The notes: generated by a model from the letters alone, not told the origin. Numbered from the stretch's first letter, positions 1 through 8,789 are shown. The stretch: 64,000 nt of DNA from Mycobacterium conspicuum (GCF_010730195.1 NZ_AP022613.1:434001-498000); one strand, 5' to 3'. A program made the numbers and translations.

Positions 1-1
1 C

Positions 2-412
2 CAGGGGAGGCTGACCAAGCAGAAGCGGGTCAACCTGCGCGCCGGCGAACAGGTCCGGCTCGACCCCCCTGGTTCGCCGGGCACCGTCGTCCGCTTCGAC
101 GGCGCGGTCCCGTTCGTGAACCTGCAGGTGTCGCACGACCCGGGTCAGACCTGGGTGCTGGTCTTCGCGATCACCATGATGGCCGGACTGCTGGTGTCGC
201 TGCTGGTGCGGCGCCGACGGGTGTGGGTCCGGCTCAGCGCCTCGGCTAAGGAGGCCCCCGGTACGGTAAACGTCGAGCTGGGTGGCCTGGCGCGCACCGA
301 CAATTCCGGGTGGGGCGACGAGTTCGAGCGGCTGACCGCGAGGCTGCTGGCCGGGCTCGGCGGACCCGTCAACACGACCGTCGCCGCGAAAGCCGGAAAG
401 GACGCCACATGA
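2..412 (+). CDS. resB: ResB-family cytochrome c biogenesis protein, 3' part only
   Basis: The gene begins before the window; only the last 136 codons are present. They show a soluble beta-rich stretch (residues such as VPFVNLQVSHDPG), then one hydrophobic segment (about bases 150-210) followed by a basic RRRRVWVRLS motif and a short cytoplasmic tail. This is the usual C-terminal arrangement of ResB/Ccs1, the membrane protein that with CcsA delivers haem to apocytochrome c on the outer face of the membrane. The TGA stop overlaps the ATG of the next gene (ATGA at 409-412), which fits an operon with ccsA. The family call rests mainly on this neighbour and the known ResB-CcsA pairing. Confidence 0.8.
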   Translation, partial: QGRLTKQKRVNLRAGEQVRLDPPGSPGTVVRFDGAVPFVNLQVSHDPGQTWVLVFAITMMAGLLVSLLVRRRRVWVRLSASAKEAPGTVNVELGGLARTDNSGWGDEFERLTARLLAGLGGPVNTTVAAKAGKDAT

Positions 413-1416
413 ACACGCTGCACGTCAACCTCGGCCTGGCGCGCTACTCCGACTGGGCATTCACCTCGGCCGTGGTGGCGCTGGTGGTCGCGCTGCTACT
501 GCTGGCCTTCGAGCTGGCCTACGTCGGCGGTCGCCGCGTCGACAGCCGCGCGCTCGCGCTGGCCGGTGCGCCGAAAAATGTCGCGGCCGACAGCGCGACG
601 CCCGGCGTCGTGCAGGACGTCGGGGCGCGGCCGTTCGACGAGCGCGTCGGACGTGCCGGGCTGGCGGTGGTCTACCTCGGCATCGGGCTGCTGCTGACCT
701 GCGTCGTGCTGCGCGGCCTGGCCACCATGCGGGTGCCCTGGGGCAACATGTACGAGTTCATCAACCTGACCTGCCTGAGCGGGTTCGTGGCGGGCGCGAT
801 CGTGTTGCGCCGCCCGCAGTACCGCCCGCTGTGGGTGTTCCTGCTGCTGCCGGTGCTGGTGCTGCTCGCGGTGTCCGGGCGGTGGCTCTACACCAACGCC
901 GCCCCGGTGATGCCGGCGCTGCAGTCCTATTGGCTGCCCATTCACGTGTCGGTGGTGAGCCTGGGTTCCGGGGTGTTCCTGGTCGCCGGCATCGCCAGCA
1001 TCCTGTTCCTGCTGCGCACCTCGCGGCTGGGCGAGCCCGATCAAGCCGACAACCAGGCAAACGAAGTCAGCCGGCTGGCCCGCATGGTGCAGCGTTTGCC
1101 CGACGCGCAGACCCTGGACCGGATCGCCTATCGGACGACGATCTTCGCGTTTCCGGTGTTCGGTTTCGGGGTAATTTTCGGGGCGATCTGGGCCGAAGAG
1201 GCCTGGGGCAGGTACTGGGGTTGGGATCCCAAGGAGACCGTGTCGTTCGTCGCATGGGTGATCTATGCGGCCTATCTACATGCCAGGTCGACCGCGGGAT
1301 GGCGAGACAGGAGAGCGGCGTGGATCAACGTCGCGGGATTCGTGGCGATGGTCTTCAATCTGTTCTTCGTTAACCTGGTGACCGTGGGCCTGCATTCATA
1401 CGCGGGCGTGGGCTGA
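409..1416 (+). CDS. ccsA: cytochrome c biogenesis protein CcsA/CcsB (haem handling, system II)
   Basis: 335 aa, polytopic membrane protein. The family hallmark, a tryptophan-rich haem-binding WWD segment, is visible near the end: WGRYWGWDPKETVSF, followed by a conserved His-containing helix (AAYLHARS). With ResB it forms the system II haem lyase that attaches haem to CXXCH apocytochromes. A longer in-frame reading starts at 310, but that would overlap the ResB gene by 100 bases; the ATG at 409 overlapping the ResB stop (ATGA) is the better start and matches the expected mycobacterial length. Family assignment is secure from the WWD motif. Confidence 0.93.
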   Translation: MNTLHVNLGLARYSDWAFTSAVVALVVALLLLAFELAYVGGRRVDSRALALAGAPKNVAADSATPGVVQDVGARPFDERVGRAGLAVVYLGIGLLLTCVVLRGLATMRVPWGNMYEFINLTCLSGFVAGAIVLRRPQYRPLWVFLLLPVLVLLAVSGRWLYTNAAPVMPALQSYWLPIHVSVVSLGSGVFLVAGIASILFLLRTSRLGEPDQADNQANEVSRLARMVQRLPDAQTLDRIAYRTTIFAFPVFGFGVIFGAIWAEEAWGRYWGWDPKETVSFVAWVIYAAYLHARSTAGWRDRRAAWINVAGFVAMVFNLFFVNLVTVGLHSYAGVG

Positions 1417-1475
1417 CTGCCCATAGGGCTAATTGGCCGGGGGGCCGCGTATTCACAACAAGGGGGAATGTTCAC

Positions 1476-2792
1476 GTGTCTGACAATTCGACTACCGGCC
1501 CGACCAGCCTCGATGCGCCCGAAACCGTGCAGAGCCGCAACGGCGTGGACCATCCGACCACCCAGTTGCCGCCGGCGCCGGAACCGGGCGCCGAAGCGCC
1601 GACGCGGGCCTTCGCCGGATTCCGCACCGAGCAGCGCCGCCCTGCACCCGATGCCCGGGCCGCGGCGCCGCCAACCGCGCCGGCCGGGATGCCACCGTGG
1701 GATTCCACGCCGGTCACCGGCATCCCGCGGGTCGACCCCGCGGGATTCGGCGGCTATCACGGCGGCCCGGCCGACGCGCCCGTACGCCCGGTGGACTCCT
1801 CTTACCGGCCCGAGTTGGTGCCGCACACGCCGTATCCCGAACTGTCCACCAGCATGCTGTTGCGTCAGGTCAAGCCGCCGCCGTCGGACGGCTGGCGCCG
1901 GTTGCTCTACGTGCTGTCCGGTCAGCTGATCAACCTGGGCGAGAGCCCGCGGGCCGCGCGCTACCACGATTTGGTGGCCCGGGTGAACCGACCGCTGCGG
2001 GGTTGCTACCGCGTCGCGATGGTGTCGCTGAAGGGTGGCGTCGGCAAAACCACGATCACCGCGACGTTGGGGACCACCTTCGCCTCGTTGCGCGGCGACC
2101 GGGTGATGGCGGTGGACGCCAGCCCGGACCGTGGCACCCTGAACCAGAAGGTGCCGCTGGAGACCGCGGCCAGTGTCCGCCAGCTGCTGCACGACGCGAA
2201 GGCCATCGAGCGCTACAGCGACATCCGCCGCTACACCTCGCGGGGGCCCAGCGGGCTGGAAGTGCTGGCGTCGGAAAGCGATCCGGCGATCTCGGAGGCA
2301 TTCACCGCCGACGACTACAGCCGCGCCATGGAAATCCTCGAGCGGTTCTACGGCCTGGTCCTCACCGATTGCGGCACCGGACTGCTGCACTCGGCGATGT
2401 CATCGGTGCTGGACAAGGCCGACGTGCTCGTCGTGCTCAGCTCGGGATCCATCGACGGCGCGCGCAGCGCCTCGGCGACGCTGGACTGGCTCGACGCGCA
2501 CGGCCACGAGGACCTGGTACGCAACTCGGTCGCGGTCATCAACGCCGTGCGGCCGCGAAGCGCCAACGTCGACATGCAAAAGGTCGTCGACCACTTCGCG
2601 CGGCGCTGCCGCGCGGTGCGGTTGGTGCCCTTCGACCCCCATCTCGAGGAGGGCGCCGAAATCAACCTGGACCGGTTGCGGCGGTCCACCCGCGAAGCGC
2701 TCACCGAGCTCGCGGCCGTGGTCGCCGACGGATTCCCCAGCGATGCGCGGCCCGCGCCGAATTCATTGGTCGCCGCGGCTAGTCCCGGCTAA
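1476..2792 (+). CDS. ParA/MinD-like ATPase with proline-rich N terminus
   Basis: 438 aa, GTG start. The first ~130 residues are rich in Pro, Ala and Arg and look disordered; the C-terminal ~260 residues are a P-loop ATPase with the deviant Walker A motif KGGVGKTT at about residues 186-193 and a later Walker B-like LVLTDCGTG. Proteins of this shape in mycobacteria resemble the ATPases associated with ESX secretion (EspI-like), but no ESX genes lie here, so the function is open. It sits directly after the cytochrome c maturation genes, with a 59-base gap. I recall the orthologue as M. tuberculosis Rv0530, annotated only as a conserved protein. Confidence 0.85.
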   Translation: MSDNSTTGPTSLDAPETVQSRNGVDHPTTQLPPAPEPGAEAPTRAFAGFRTEQRRPAPDARAAAPPTAPAGMPPWDSTPVTGIPRVDPAGFGGYHGGPADAPVRPVDSSYRPELVPHTPYPELSTSMLLRQVKPPPSDGWRRLLYVLSGQLINLGESPRAARYHDLVARVNRPLRGCYRVAMVSLKGGVGKTTITATLGTTFASLRGDRVMAVDASPDRGTLNQKVPLETAASVRQLLHDAKAIERYSDIRRYTSRGPSGLEVLASESDPAISEAFTADDYSRAMEILERFYGLVLTDCGTGLLHSAMSSVLDKADVLVVLSSGSIDGARSASATLDWLDAHGHEDLVRNSVAVINAVRPRSANVDMQKVVDHFARRCRAVRLVPFDPHLEEGAEINLDRLRRSTREALTELAAVVADGFPSDARPAPNSLVAAASPG

Positions 2793-2935
2793 TTTTTGCC
2801 AAGCCGCCGCAGGAAGTCCGGATCGTCGTCGGGACCGATCACGCGGGTCACAGGCCGAGCGGCCTGTGACCGCGCTGCTCGCCAGCCGATGTAGATCAGC
2901 GTCCCGAACACCAGGACGAGGATCAGGTAGAGCAC
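2789..2935 (-). CDS. small single-pass membrane protein (48 aa)
   Basis: A short protein: an N-terminal hydrophobic helix (LYLILVLVFGTLIYIGW) followed by a basic stretch and an acidic tail with DDDPDFLRRL. The GTG start at 2935 is preceded by an excellent ribosome binding site (AAGGAGGT, 5 bases upstream), which decides against the longer reading from 3037. The 3' end overlaps the stop of the ParA-like gene by 4 bases, tail to tail, and the start is 46 bases from the divergent DUF4229 gene. Function unknown. Small proteins of this type are easily missed; the strong ribosome site makes it credible. Confidence 0.75.
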   Translation of the reverse strand: MLYLILVLVFGTLIYIGWRAARSQAARPVTRVIGPDDDPDFLRRLGKN

Positions 2936-2981
2936 ACGACACCTCCTTGGAGCGAATATACCCGCGCCGTAGGCTCGACCC

Positions 2982-3344
2982 GTGTCAGATGGGCCGAGCT
3001 CTGGGAGCTCTGGGAGCTCTGGGAGTTCTGCGACCACTGGGAGTCGGATCGTCGTCGACGTGCTGCTCTACGCGACGGCCCGGTTGGCGCTGGTGGTCGC
3101 GCTCAGCGCCGCGATCTACGGGGTGGCGCGGCTGCTGGGGCTCGGCGAATTTCCGCTCGTCGTGGCGGTCTTGTTCGCGCTGATCATCGCGATGCCGCTG
3201 GGCATCTGGCTGTTCACCCCGCTGCGACGGCGCGCCACCGCCGCGCTTGCCGTCAGCGGCGACCGGCGCCGTCGGGAACGCGAAGAACTGCGGGCCCGGC
3301 TGCGCGGCGAGACGACACCGGACGAGACAACCGACCCGGAGTGA
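2982..3344 (+). CDS. DUF4229-family membrane protein
   Basis: 120 aa with a GTG start. The N terminus carries a Ser/Gly run produced by a 9-base tandem repeat (about bases 2998-3030), then two hydrophobic helices (about residues 22-45 and 52-77) and a charged, Arg-rich cytoplasmic tail ending in TTPDETTDPE. Two helices followed by an RRRREREELRARL coiled tail is the pattern of the actinobacterial DUF4229 family. No enzymatic motif is present. It is read divergently from the 48-aa membrane protein and ends 2 bases before the convergent fabH stop. Confidence 0.75.
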   Translation: MSDGPSSGSSGSSGSSATTGSRIVVDVLLYATARLALVVALSAAIYGVARLLGLGEFPLVVAVLFALIIAMPLGIWLFTPLRRRATAALAVSGDRRRREREELRARLRGETTPDETTDPE

Positions 3345-3346
3345 GA

Positions 3347-4360
3347 TCAGCCGAGCCCGGGCGGCAGCCGGACCACCTGCGCGGCGTACGTCAGGCCGGC
3401 GCCGTAACCGATCAGCAGGGCCAGGTCGCCGGGCTTGGCCGCCCCGGTTTCCAGTAGTTGGGCCATCGCCAGGGGAATGGAGGCCGCCGAGGTGTTTCCG
3501 GTCTGCTCGATGTCGTTGGCGATCACCGTATCCGGGCGCAACTCGAGGGTCTTGGCCAGCAGCTCGTTGATGCGGCTGTTGGCCTGGTGCGGGACGAACA
3601 CGTCGATCTGATCGGGTCCGACCCCGGCCGCGTCCAGCGCCCGCCGCCCGACGTCGCCCATTTGGAATGCGGCCCAACGAAACACCGCGGGACCCTCCAG
3701 CCGCACGAATGGGCGTGGGCCACTTGGGTTTTGCGCGAACGTGATCCAGTCGATGTCTTGGCGGATGGCGTCGGCCTGTTCGCCGTCGCTGCCCGCCACG
3801 AGGGGCCCGATGCCCTGCACGGGTGTCTCGCCCACCACCACCGCGGCCGCACCGTCGGCGAAGATGAAGCAGTTGCCGCGGTCGCGCATGTCGATGGTGG
3901 GGGACAGCTTCTCGGTGCCGACCACCAGCATCTTGGCGGCGGCCCCGCCCCGGATCATGTCGGCCGCGGCGCCCACCGCATACCCGAACCCGGCGCACCC
4001 GGCCGAGATGTCGAACCCGAGGACCCCCTTGGCGCCCAGCGCCGCTGCGACCATCGGGGCGGCCGGGGGCGTCTGCAGGAAATGGGTGTTGGTGGTGACG
4101 ATCACGCCGTCGATCTCGGCCGGATCAAGCGCGGCGATCGACAACGCGCGCCGGCAGGCCTCGGTTGCCATGGACGCCGCCGATTCGTCGTCGGCGGCGA
4201 ATCTGCGGGTCTTGATGCCGGTGCGGGAGAAAATCCACTCGTCGGACGAATCGATGTTGCGGCAGATCTCTTCGTTGCTGACCACGCGTTCGGGCCGGTA
4301 TGACCCGACGCTGAGCAAGCCGACGTTCTTCGGCCCACTGCTCGTGGCGATCTGACTCAT
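3347..4360 (-). CDS. fabH: beta-ketoacyl-ACP synthase III (FabH)
   Basis: 337 aa, full length. The Cys-His-Asn catalytic triad of KAS III enzymes is visible: Cys122 in SAGCAGFGYAVG, His in VFVPHQANSRI (about 258) and Asn in IEQTGNTSAASIPLA (about 289). FabH condenses an acyl-CoA with malonyl-ACP; in mycobacteria it links FAS-I products to the FAS-II elongation that makes mycolic acids. It is a lone gene here: menA lies upstream on the same strand but is separated by 124 bases containing a long inverted repeat, so independent transcription is likely. Start chosen at ATG 4360, which gives the expected length. Confidence 0.95.
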   Translation of the reverse strand: MSQIATSSGPKNVGLLSVGSYRPERVVSNEEICRNIDSSDEWIFSRTGIKTRRFAADDESAASMATEACRRALSIAALDPAEIDGVIVTTNTHFLQTPPAAPMVAAALGAKGVLGFDISAGCAGFGYAVGAAADMIRGGAAAKMLVVGTEKLSPTIDMRDRGNCFIFADGAAAVVVGETPVQGIGPLVAGSDGEQADAIRQDIDWITFAQNPSGPRPFVRLEGPAVFRWAAFQMGDVGRRALDAAGVGPDQIDVFVPHQANSRINELLAKTLELRPDTVIANDIEQTGNTSAASIPLAMAQLLETGAAKPGDLALLIGYGAGLTYAAQVVRLPPGLG

Positions 4361-4416
4361 GCCGTCCTTATCTGGGTTGCTGCATCGACTGTATGCGCGT
4401 TGCTGCGGCCGCCGTT

Positions 4417-4479
4417 CGCCGAGTCTGCGTCCAGCGCGTCGACACGCCGACCCGGCGCGCTCTGGGCGCAGACTCGGCG
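4417..4479. repeat. imperfect 18-bp inverted repeat between menA and fabH
   Basis: Bases 4417-4434 (CGCCGAGTCTGCGTCCAG) and 4462-4479 (CTGGGCGCAGACTCGGCG) are reverse complements at 17 of 18 positions, with the outer 13 bases perfect and a 27-base loop. It lies between the end of menA (4485) and the start of fabH (4360), both on the minus strand. It could form a strong hairpin in RNA, but there is no T tract, so it is either a non-canonical terminator or a small dispersed repeat. Confidence 0.75.
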
Positions 4480-4484
4480 GCCGG

Positions 4485-5369
4485 TCAGATCCCGAGCGGC
4501 CCGGCCAGCGCCAAAGCGGTCGCCACCAGGATCGCCCACACCAGCATCGCCAGCCCGGTATCGCGCAGCACCGGGATCAGCTCCGGGCCGCCGCGCCCGG
4601 AGCGCACCGGCCCCGCCGCGCGCACGGCGAGCGGCATGGCCACCAATCCGACGGCACATAGCGGCGCCGCCACCATCAGCACCAGGGTCAGCACGCCGGC
4701 GGTCGCCAGCAGCGCTTGGTAGAGCACCCGGGTGCGGGCGTCGCCCAGGCGCACCGCGAGGGTGACCTTGCCCGACTGCGCGTCGGTGGGGATGTCGCGC
4801 AGGTTGTTGGCTACCAGCACCGCCGACGACAGCGCCCCGGTCGACACCGCCAGCACCGCCCCCACCCAGTCCACCCGCAGCGCCTGGGTGTACTGGGTGC
4901 CCAGCACCGCGACCAGGCCGAAGAACACGAACACCGCGACCTCGCCGAAGCCGGCATAGCCGTAGGGCTTCGACCCGCCGGTGTACAGCCAGGCCCCGGC
5001 GATGCACGCGGCGCCGACGGCGATCAGCCACGGCGCGGTCAGCAGCGCCAGCGCCAGCCCGGCTCCCGCGCCGACGCTCAGGCTGATGATCGCGGCGGCC
5101 AGCACCGACCGCGGGGAAGCCAGCTTCGAGCCCACCAGGCGCAGCGGGCCGGCGCGCTCGTCGTCGGTGCCGCGGATGCCGTCGGAGTAGTCGTTGGCGT
5201 AGTTGACGCCGACGATCAACGCGAGCGCGACCGCCAGCGCCAGCAGCGCCTTCCACCACACCGCCGCGTGCAGCCACGCCGCGGCGCCGGTGCCGGCGAT
5301 GACGGGTGCCACGGCGTTGGGCAAGGTGCGTGGACGCGCGCCGGAGATCCACTGCGCGAATGTGGCCAC
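4485..5369 (-). CDS. menA: 1,4-dihydroxy-2-naphthoate polyprenyltransferase (MenA)
   Basis: 294 aa, about nine membrane helices. The UbiA-superfamily aspartate-rich motif is seen near residue 65-80 as NYANDYSDGIRGTDDER, with a second DxxxD-like region (NNLRDIPTDAQSGK) in the middle. It joins DHNA to the polyprenyl chain to give demethylmenaquinone at the membrane. The GTG at 5369 (MATFAQWISGARPRTLP) is preferred to the longer reading from 5453, because the family starts just before the ARPRTLP motif and the extra N terminus would run through the 45-bp repeat element. It is divergent from mtnP. Confidence 0.95.
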   Translation of the reverse strand: MATFAQWISGARPRTLPNAVAPVIAGTGAAAWLHAAVWWKALLALAVALALIVGVNYANDYSDGIRGTDDERAGPLRLVGSKLASPRSVLAAAIISLSVGAGAGLALALLTAPWLIAVGAACIAGAWLYTGGSKPYGYAGFGEVAVFVFFGLVAVLGTQYTQALRVDWVGAVLAVSTGALSSAVLVANNLRDIPTDAQSGKVTLAVRLGDARTRVLYQALLATAGVLTLVLMVAAPLCAVGLVAMPLAVRAAGPVRSGRGGPELIPVLRDTGLAMLVWAILVATALALAGPLGI

Positions 5370-5396
5370 GAACGCATCCTGCCCTATGCACAGCCG

Positions 5397-5441
5397 GTGG
5401 CGACCCGCTACGCCCGGCTCCGCCGGGCTTGCGATCGCCAC
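5397..5441. repeat. 45-bp palindromic element, single copy
   Basis: Ends are GTGGCGA and TCGCCAC (7-bp inverted repeat), and the centre is a perfect hairpin GCCCGGC-TCC-GCCGGGC. It closely matches the three tandem copies at 23554-23708: the differences are about eight substitutions concentrated in the central hairpin, and here the central stem is longer. It fills most of the 73-base gap between the divergent starts of menA (5369) and mtnP (5443). Confidence 0.85.
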
Positions 5442-5442
5442 T

Positions 5443-6237
5443 ATGCACCACAATGGGCTAGTGCTTGGAGTGATCGGCGGTAGCGGCTTCTACACCTTCT
5501 TCGGTTCCGATAGCCGCGACGTGCACGTCGAAACCCCGTACGGCGACCCCAGCGCCGCCGTCACGGTGGGCACCGTGGGGGAGCACGAGGTCGCGTTCCT
5601 GCCCCGCCACGGCGCGCAGCACGAGTACTCGGCGCACACCGTGCCGTATCGCGCCAACATGTGGGCGCTGCGCAAGCTGGGCGTGCGGCGGGTCTTTGCC
5701 CCGTGCGCGGTCGGCAGCCTGACCCACGAGCTCGGCCCGGGCACCGTGGCCGTGCCCGACCAACTGGTCGACCGCACCCGCGGCCGCGCCGACACCTATT
5801 TCGATTCCGGAGCCATCCACGTCGACTTCGCCGACCCGTATTGCCCGACGCTGCGGGCGGCCGCGACCGGTCAGCCCGGTGTGGTGGACGGCGGCACCAT
5901 GGTGGTGATCCAGGGGCCGCGGTTCTCCACCCGGGCCGAAAGCCGCTGGTTCGCCTCGGCCGGGTTCACGCTGGTGAACATGACCGGTTATCCGGAGGCG
6001 GTGCTCGCCCGTGAGCTCGAAATATGCTATGCGGCAATCGCTTTGGTGACCGATCTGGATGCCGGCATCGACGTCGGCGAGGGGGTGAAGGCCGTCGACG
6101 TGTTCGCTCAGTTCGAGCAGCACATGGAGCTGCTGAAAAATTTGGTCCGCGACGCGATCGCTCGGGTGGCGATCCAGCGCACCTGCACACACTGCCTGGC
6201 GCACACCGGCGTCACGCTGCCGTTGGAGCTGCCGTGA
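5443..6237 (+). CDS. mtnP: S-methyl-5'-thioadenosine phosphorylase
   Basis: 264 aa. The phosphate- and nucleoside-binding motifs of the MTAP branch of purine nucleoside phosphorylases are clear: GVIGGSGFYTF near the N terminus, FLPRHGAQHEYSAH, PYRANMWALRKLGV, QGPRFSTRAES and NMTGYPEAVLARELE with the substrate-binding Met/Asp region. It phosphorolyses methylthioadenosine to adenine and methylthioribose-1-phosphate in methionine salvage and purine recycling. ATG 5443 gives the expected length; GTG 5461 (VLGVIGG) is an alternative. The stop overlaps the GTG of the following epimerase gene. Confidence 0.94.
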   Translation: MHHNGLVLGVIGGSGFYTFFGSDSRDVHVETPYGDPSAAVTVGTVGEHEVAFLPRHGAQHEYSAHTVPYRANMWALRKLGVRRVFAPCAVGSLTHELGPGTVAVPDQLVDRTRGRADTYFDSGAIHVDFADPYCPTLRAAATGQPGVVDGGTMVVIQGPRFSTRAESRWFASAGFTLVNMTGYPEAVLARELEICYAAIALVTDLDAGIDVGEGVKAVDVFAQFEQHMELLKNLVRDAIARVAIQRTCTHCLAHTGVTLPLELP

Positions 6238-7265
6238 GGGTATTGCTCACCGGCGCAGCCGGTTTCATCGGGTCGCGGGTGGGCGCCACGCTGCGCGCGG
6301 CCGGCCACGACGTCGTCGGCGTCGACGTCTTGCTGCCCGCCGCGCACGGCCCCGACACGGTGCTTCCGGAGGGATGCCGACAGGTCGACATGCGCGACGC
6401 CGACGCCCTGGCGCCGCTGCTGGCCGGGGTCGACCTGGTGTGCCACCACGCCGCGATGGTCGGTGCCGGCGTGGACGCCGCCGACGCGCCCGCCTACGGC
6501 GGACACAACGACTACGCCACCACGGTGCTGCTGGCGCAGATGTTCGCCGCCGGGGTGCGCCGCCTGGTGCTGGCGTCGTCGATGGTGGTCTACGGGCAGG
6601 GCCACTACGCCTGCCCCGACCATGGGCTGGTCGACGCGCTGCCGCGGCGGCGCGCCGACCTCGACGCCGGCGTGTTCGACCACCGCTGTCCGGCCTGCGG
6701 GCTGCCGGTCACCTGGCGGCTTGTCGACGAGGATGTCCCGCTGCGTCCGCGCAGCCTGTATGCGGCCAGCAAGACCGCGCAGGAGCACTATGCGCTGGCG
6801 TGGTCGGAGTCGAGCGGCGGCTCGGTGGTGGCGTTGCGCTATCACAACGTCTACGGTCCCGGGATGCCGCGCGGCACGCCCTATTCCGGGGTCGCCGCGA
6901 TCTTTCGCTCGTCTATCGAAAAGGACGAGCCGCCAAGGGTTTTCGAGGACGGCGGGCAGATGCGTGACTTTGTGCACGTCGACGACGTGGCCGCGGCGAA
7001 CCTGGCGGCCGTCAACAGCGACCGCGGGGGCTTCTCGGCGTTCAACGTCTGCTCCGGGCGGCCGATCTCGATCCTCGAGGTTGCCGCCGCGCTGAGCCAA
7101 GCCCGCACGGGCGCCCCGGCGCCCGTCGTCACCGGGCAATACCGCAGCGGGGACGTGCGTCACATCGTCGCCGACCCCGCCCGCGCCGAACAGGTGCTGG
7201 GTTTCCGCGCGGCCGTCGATCCGCGAGATGGGTTGCGCGAGTTCGCCTTTGCGCCGCTGCGATGA
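6234..7265 (+). CDS. NAD-dependent epimerase/dehydratase (GalE-like)
   Basis: 343 aa extended short-chain dehydrogenase. The N-terminal NAD-binding motif LLTGAAGFIGSRVG and the catalytic YxxxK (SLYAASKTAQEHY) are present, as is the family's HNVYGPGMP substrate-loop motif. A CxxC-like pair (FDHRCPACGLP, about residues 150-160) is an unusual insertion for GalE proteins. It probably interconverts a nucleotide sugar, but the sugar cannot be told from sequence. GTG 6234 overlaps the mtnP stop (GTGA), so the two are probably co-translated. I recall the M. tuberculosis orthologue as galE3/Rv0536. Confidence 0.85.
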   Translation: MRVLLTGAAGFIGSRVGATLRAAGHDVVGVDVLLPAAHGPDTVLPEGCRQVDMRDADALAPLLAGVDLVCHHAAMVGAGVDAADAPAYGGHNDYATTVLLAQMFAAGVRRLVLASSMVVYGQGHYACPDHGLVDALPRRRADLDAGVFDHRCPACGLPVTWRLVDEDVPLRPRSLYAASKTAQEHYALAWSESSGGSVVALRYHNVYGPGMPRGTPYSGVAAIFRSSIEKDEPPRVFEDGGQMRDFVHVDDVAAANLAAVNSDRGGFSAFNVCSGRPISILEVAAALSQARTGAPAPVVTGQYRSGDVRHIVADPARAEQVLGFRAAVDPRDGLREFAFAPLR

Positions 7266-8789
7266 CTACGACGGGTCGTGCGGCGGCCGGTAGATCCTGG
7301 GTTTCGGCGCCGGGGGGAGGTGGATCTGGCGGGTGGCGGAGTCGTCGCCGCGGAAGATGCGGGGTGATCCGGCGGGCCGTGCCGACACGGCGGTGGGTGC
7401 GTCCCCGCCCGGTCGGGTCGGGATGCGCGTCGTCGCCGGCTCCGGGGTCGGCGGCTTCGCGGTGCGGGTGTGTGCGGCGCGCGGCCTTCGGGTTGTCGGG
7501 CCGCGCCGACCCGAAATGACCGCGGCGGCAAGGATACTCAGCGCCAGCCCGCACAACACCACATCGAAGGTGCTGGTGATCTGCTGGGCGAGGTCGTTGC
7601 CGTAGACGGGGTTGGCCCACCCGCCGCCGGTGGGGGGCTCCTGGAACCGTGGGGCCAGCACGACACCCAGGATCACCCGTGCGATGCCGAGCGTGCACAG
7701 CAGTCCGCACAGCGACGTGGTCAGCCTCCTCGACACCGCCCGGTTGGCCAGGTTGACCCGAAGCCAGATCGCGAGTACCCCGGTGGCCAGGTCGAACGCG
7801 GCCAGGGTCAGGGTGTCGTAGCGCGAGTACGGGTAGTTCAATGCTACCGCGACGGCGAGGTCGGTGAGCCGCATCAGCACCGACCCCAGACACCATACGG
7901 CGATGAGCAGCAACGCTTTTCGGGCCGCCGCCGACCAGGCACTGGCGGCGGCGGTGCCGCGCTTCGCCATCAAGGCGCCGGGCGCGAAGATCGCCGCACC
8001 CGCGGCCCAGGCCAGATAGCCCTCGTACCCGACGCCGGCCGTCGAGGTGTTCTGCGCGATGCCGTGGAACGCGTCGATGTCGCGGCCGACGGGAAGCAGC
8101 CACACCAGTATCCCGGCGAGCAGGGTCGAGGCGCCGAGCGCGCTGGTCGCCAGGCGGGACGCCTCGGTGCTGCGCGGCAGCCACCGGGATGCGACGAGGA
8201 CGGCCGCCAATGCCACCGCGCCGTACACCACCGCCGTCGCGATGACCGCGAGGTTCTGCTCGCCGAGACCGGACCCGCCCTGCAACGCGTAGTGCACCCG
8301 CCAGCACAAATGGAATGCGGTGCTCAGCGATGCGAGGACGATCGAGGCGTAGCCGATGATCGGTGCGGACCGGGACCGCTCATCGGGGTGCGCGGCCAAT
8401 AGCGAACCGGCGATCCCCAGCCACGCCCCCGGTCCGACACCACCGGGCACGTGCACGCCGCCGCCGGATCGGATCGTTTGGATCACGTCGAACACGACGA
8501 AGGCGACCACCAGCAACTGGTAGGGGATGTTCAGCGGTGCGCGCAGCTTGGTCAGCGCGAGGGAAAGCAAGGACAGCAGTGTCGCCAGGCCCACGGCGGC
8601 GAAGAGCTCCGCCCGGCTGCCCGGGATGCCGACCCCGAAATACAGGTTCCACGGCAGGAACAGCGCGACGACGAGCAGTACCGCGGCGGTCACGTCGCGG
8701 GCGAGGATCCGGCGGCGCGGCGGGTCGGCGGGTGGTGCGACCCGCCCCGTGATGGGACCGGTAGGCGCGTCGTCGCTGCCTTGGCTCAC
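7266..8789 (-). CDS. polytopic membrane protein of unknown function
   Basis: 507 aa. A short hydrophilic N terminus (with PPADPPRRRILARD) is followed by roughly ten hydrophobic segments, starting with VTAAVLLVVALFLPWNLYFGVGIPG, and a long Arg/Thr/Pro-rich C-terminal tail ending in RIYRPPHDPS. No transporter or enzyme motif was recognised. The GTG at 8789 is preferred over the reading from 8870 because a G-rich ribosome site (GGGGGG) lies just upstream. It is convergent with the epimerase gene, ending at the adjacent base. I recall the orthologue as Rv0537c, a putative integral membrane protein. Confidence 0.75.
   Translation of the reverse strand: MSQGSDDAPTGPITGRVAPPADPPRRRILARDVTAAVLLVVALFLPWNLYFGVGIPGSRAELFAAVGLATLLSLLSLALTKLRAPLNIPYQLLVVAFVVFDVIQTIRSGGGVHVPGGVGPGAWLGIAGSLLAAHPDERSRSAPIIGYASIVLASLSTAFHLCWRVHYALQGGSGLGEQNLAVIATAVVYGAVALAAVLVASRWLPRSTEASRLATSALGASTLLAGILVWLLPVGRDIDAFHGIAQNTSTAGVGYEGYLAWAAGAAIFAPGALMAKRGTAAASAWSAAARKALLLIAVWCLGSVLMRLTDLAVAVALNYPYSRYDTLTLAAFDLATGVLAIWLRVNLANRAVSRRLTTSLCGLLCTLGIARVILGVVLAPRFQEPPTGGGWANPVYGNDLAQQITSTFDVVLCGLALSILAAAVISGRRGPTTRRPRAAHTRTAKPPTPEPATTRIPTRPGGDAPTAVSARPAGSPRIFRGDDSATRQIHLPPAPKPRIYRPPHDPS

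Noticed and set aside
7470..8402. 310-aa plus-strand reading frame
   Set aside because: Antisense to the 507-aa membrane protein; the hydrophobic periodicity is on the minus strand.
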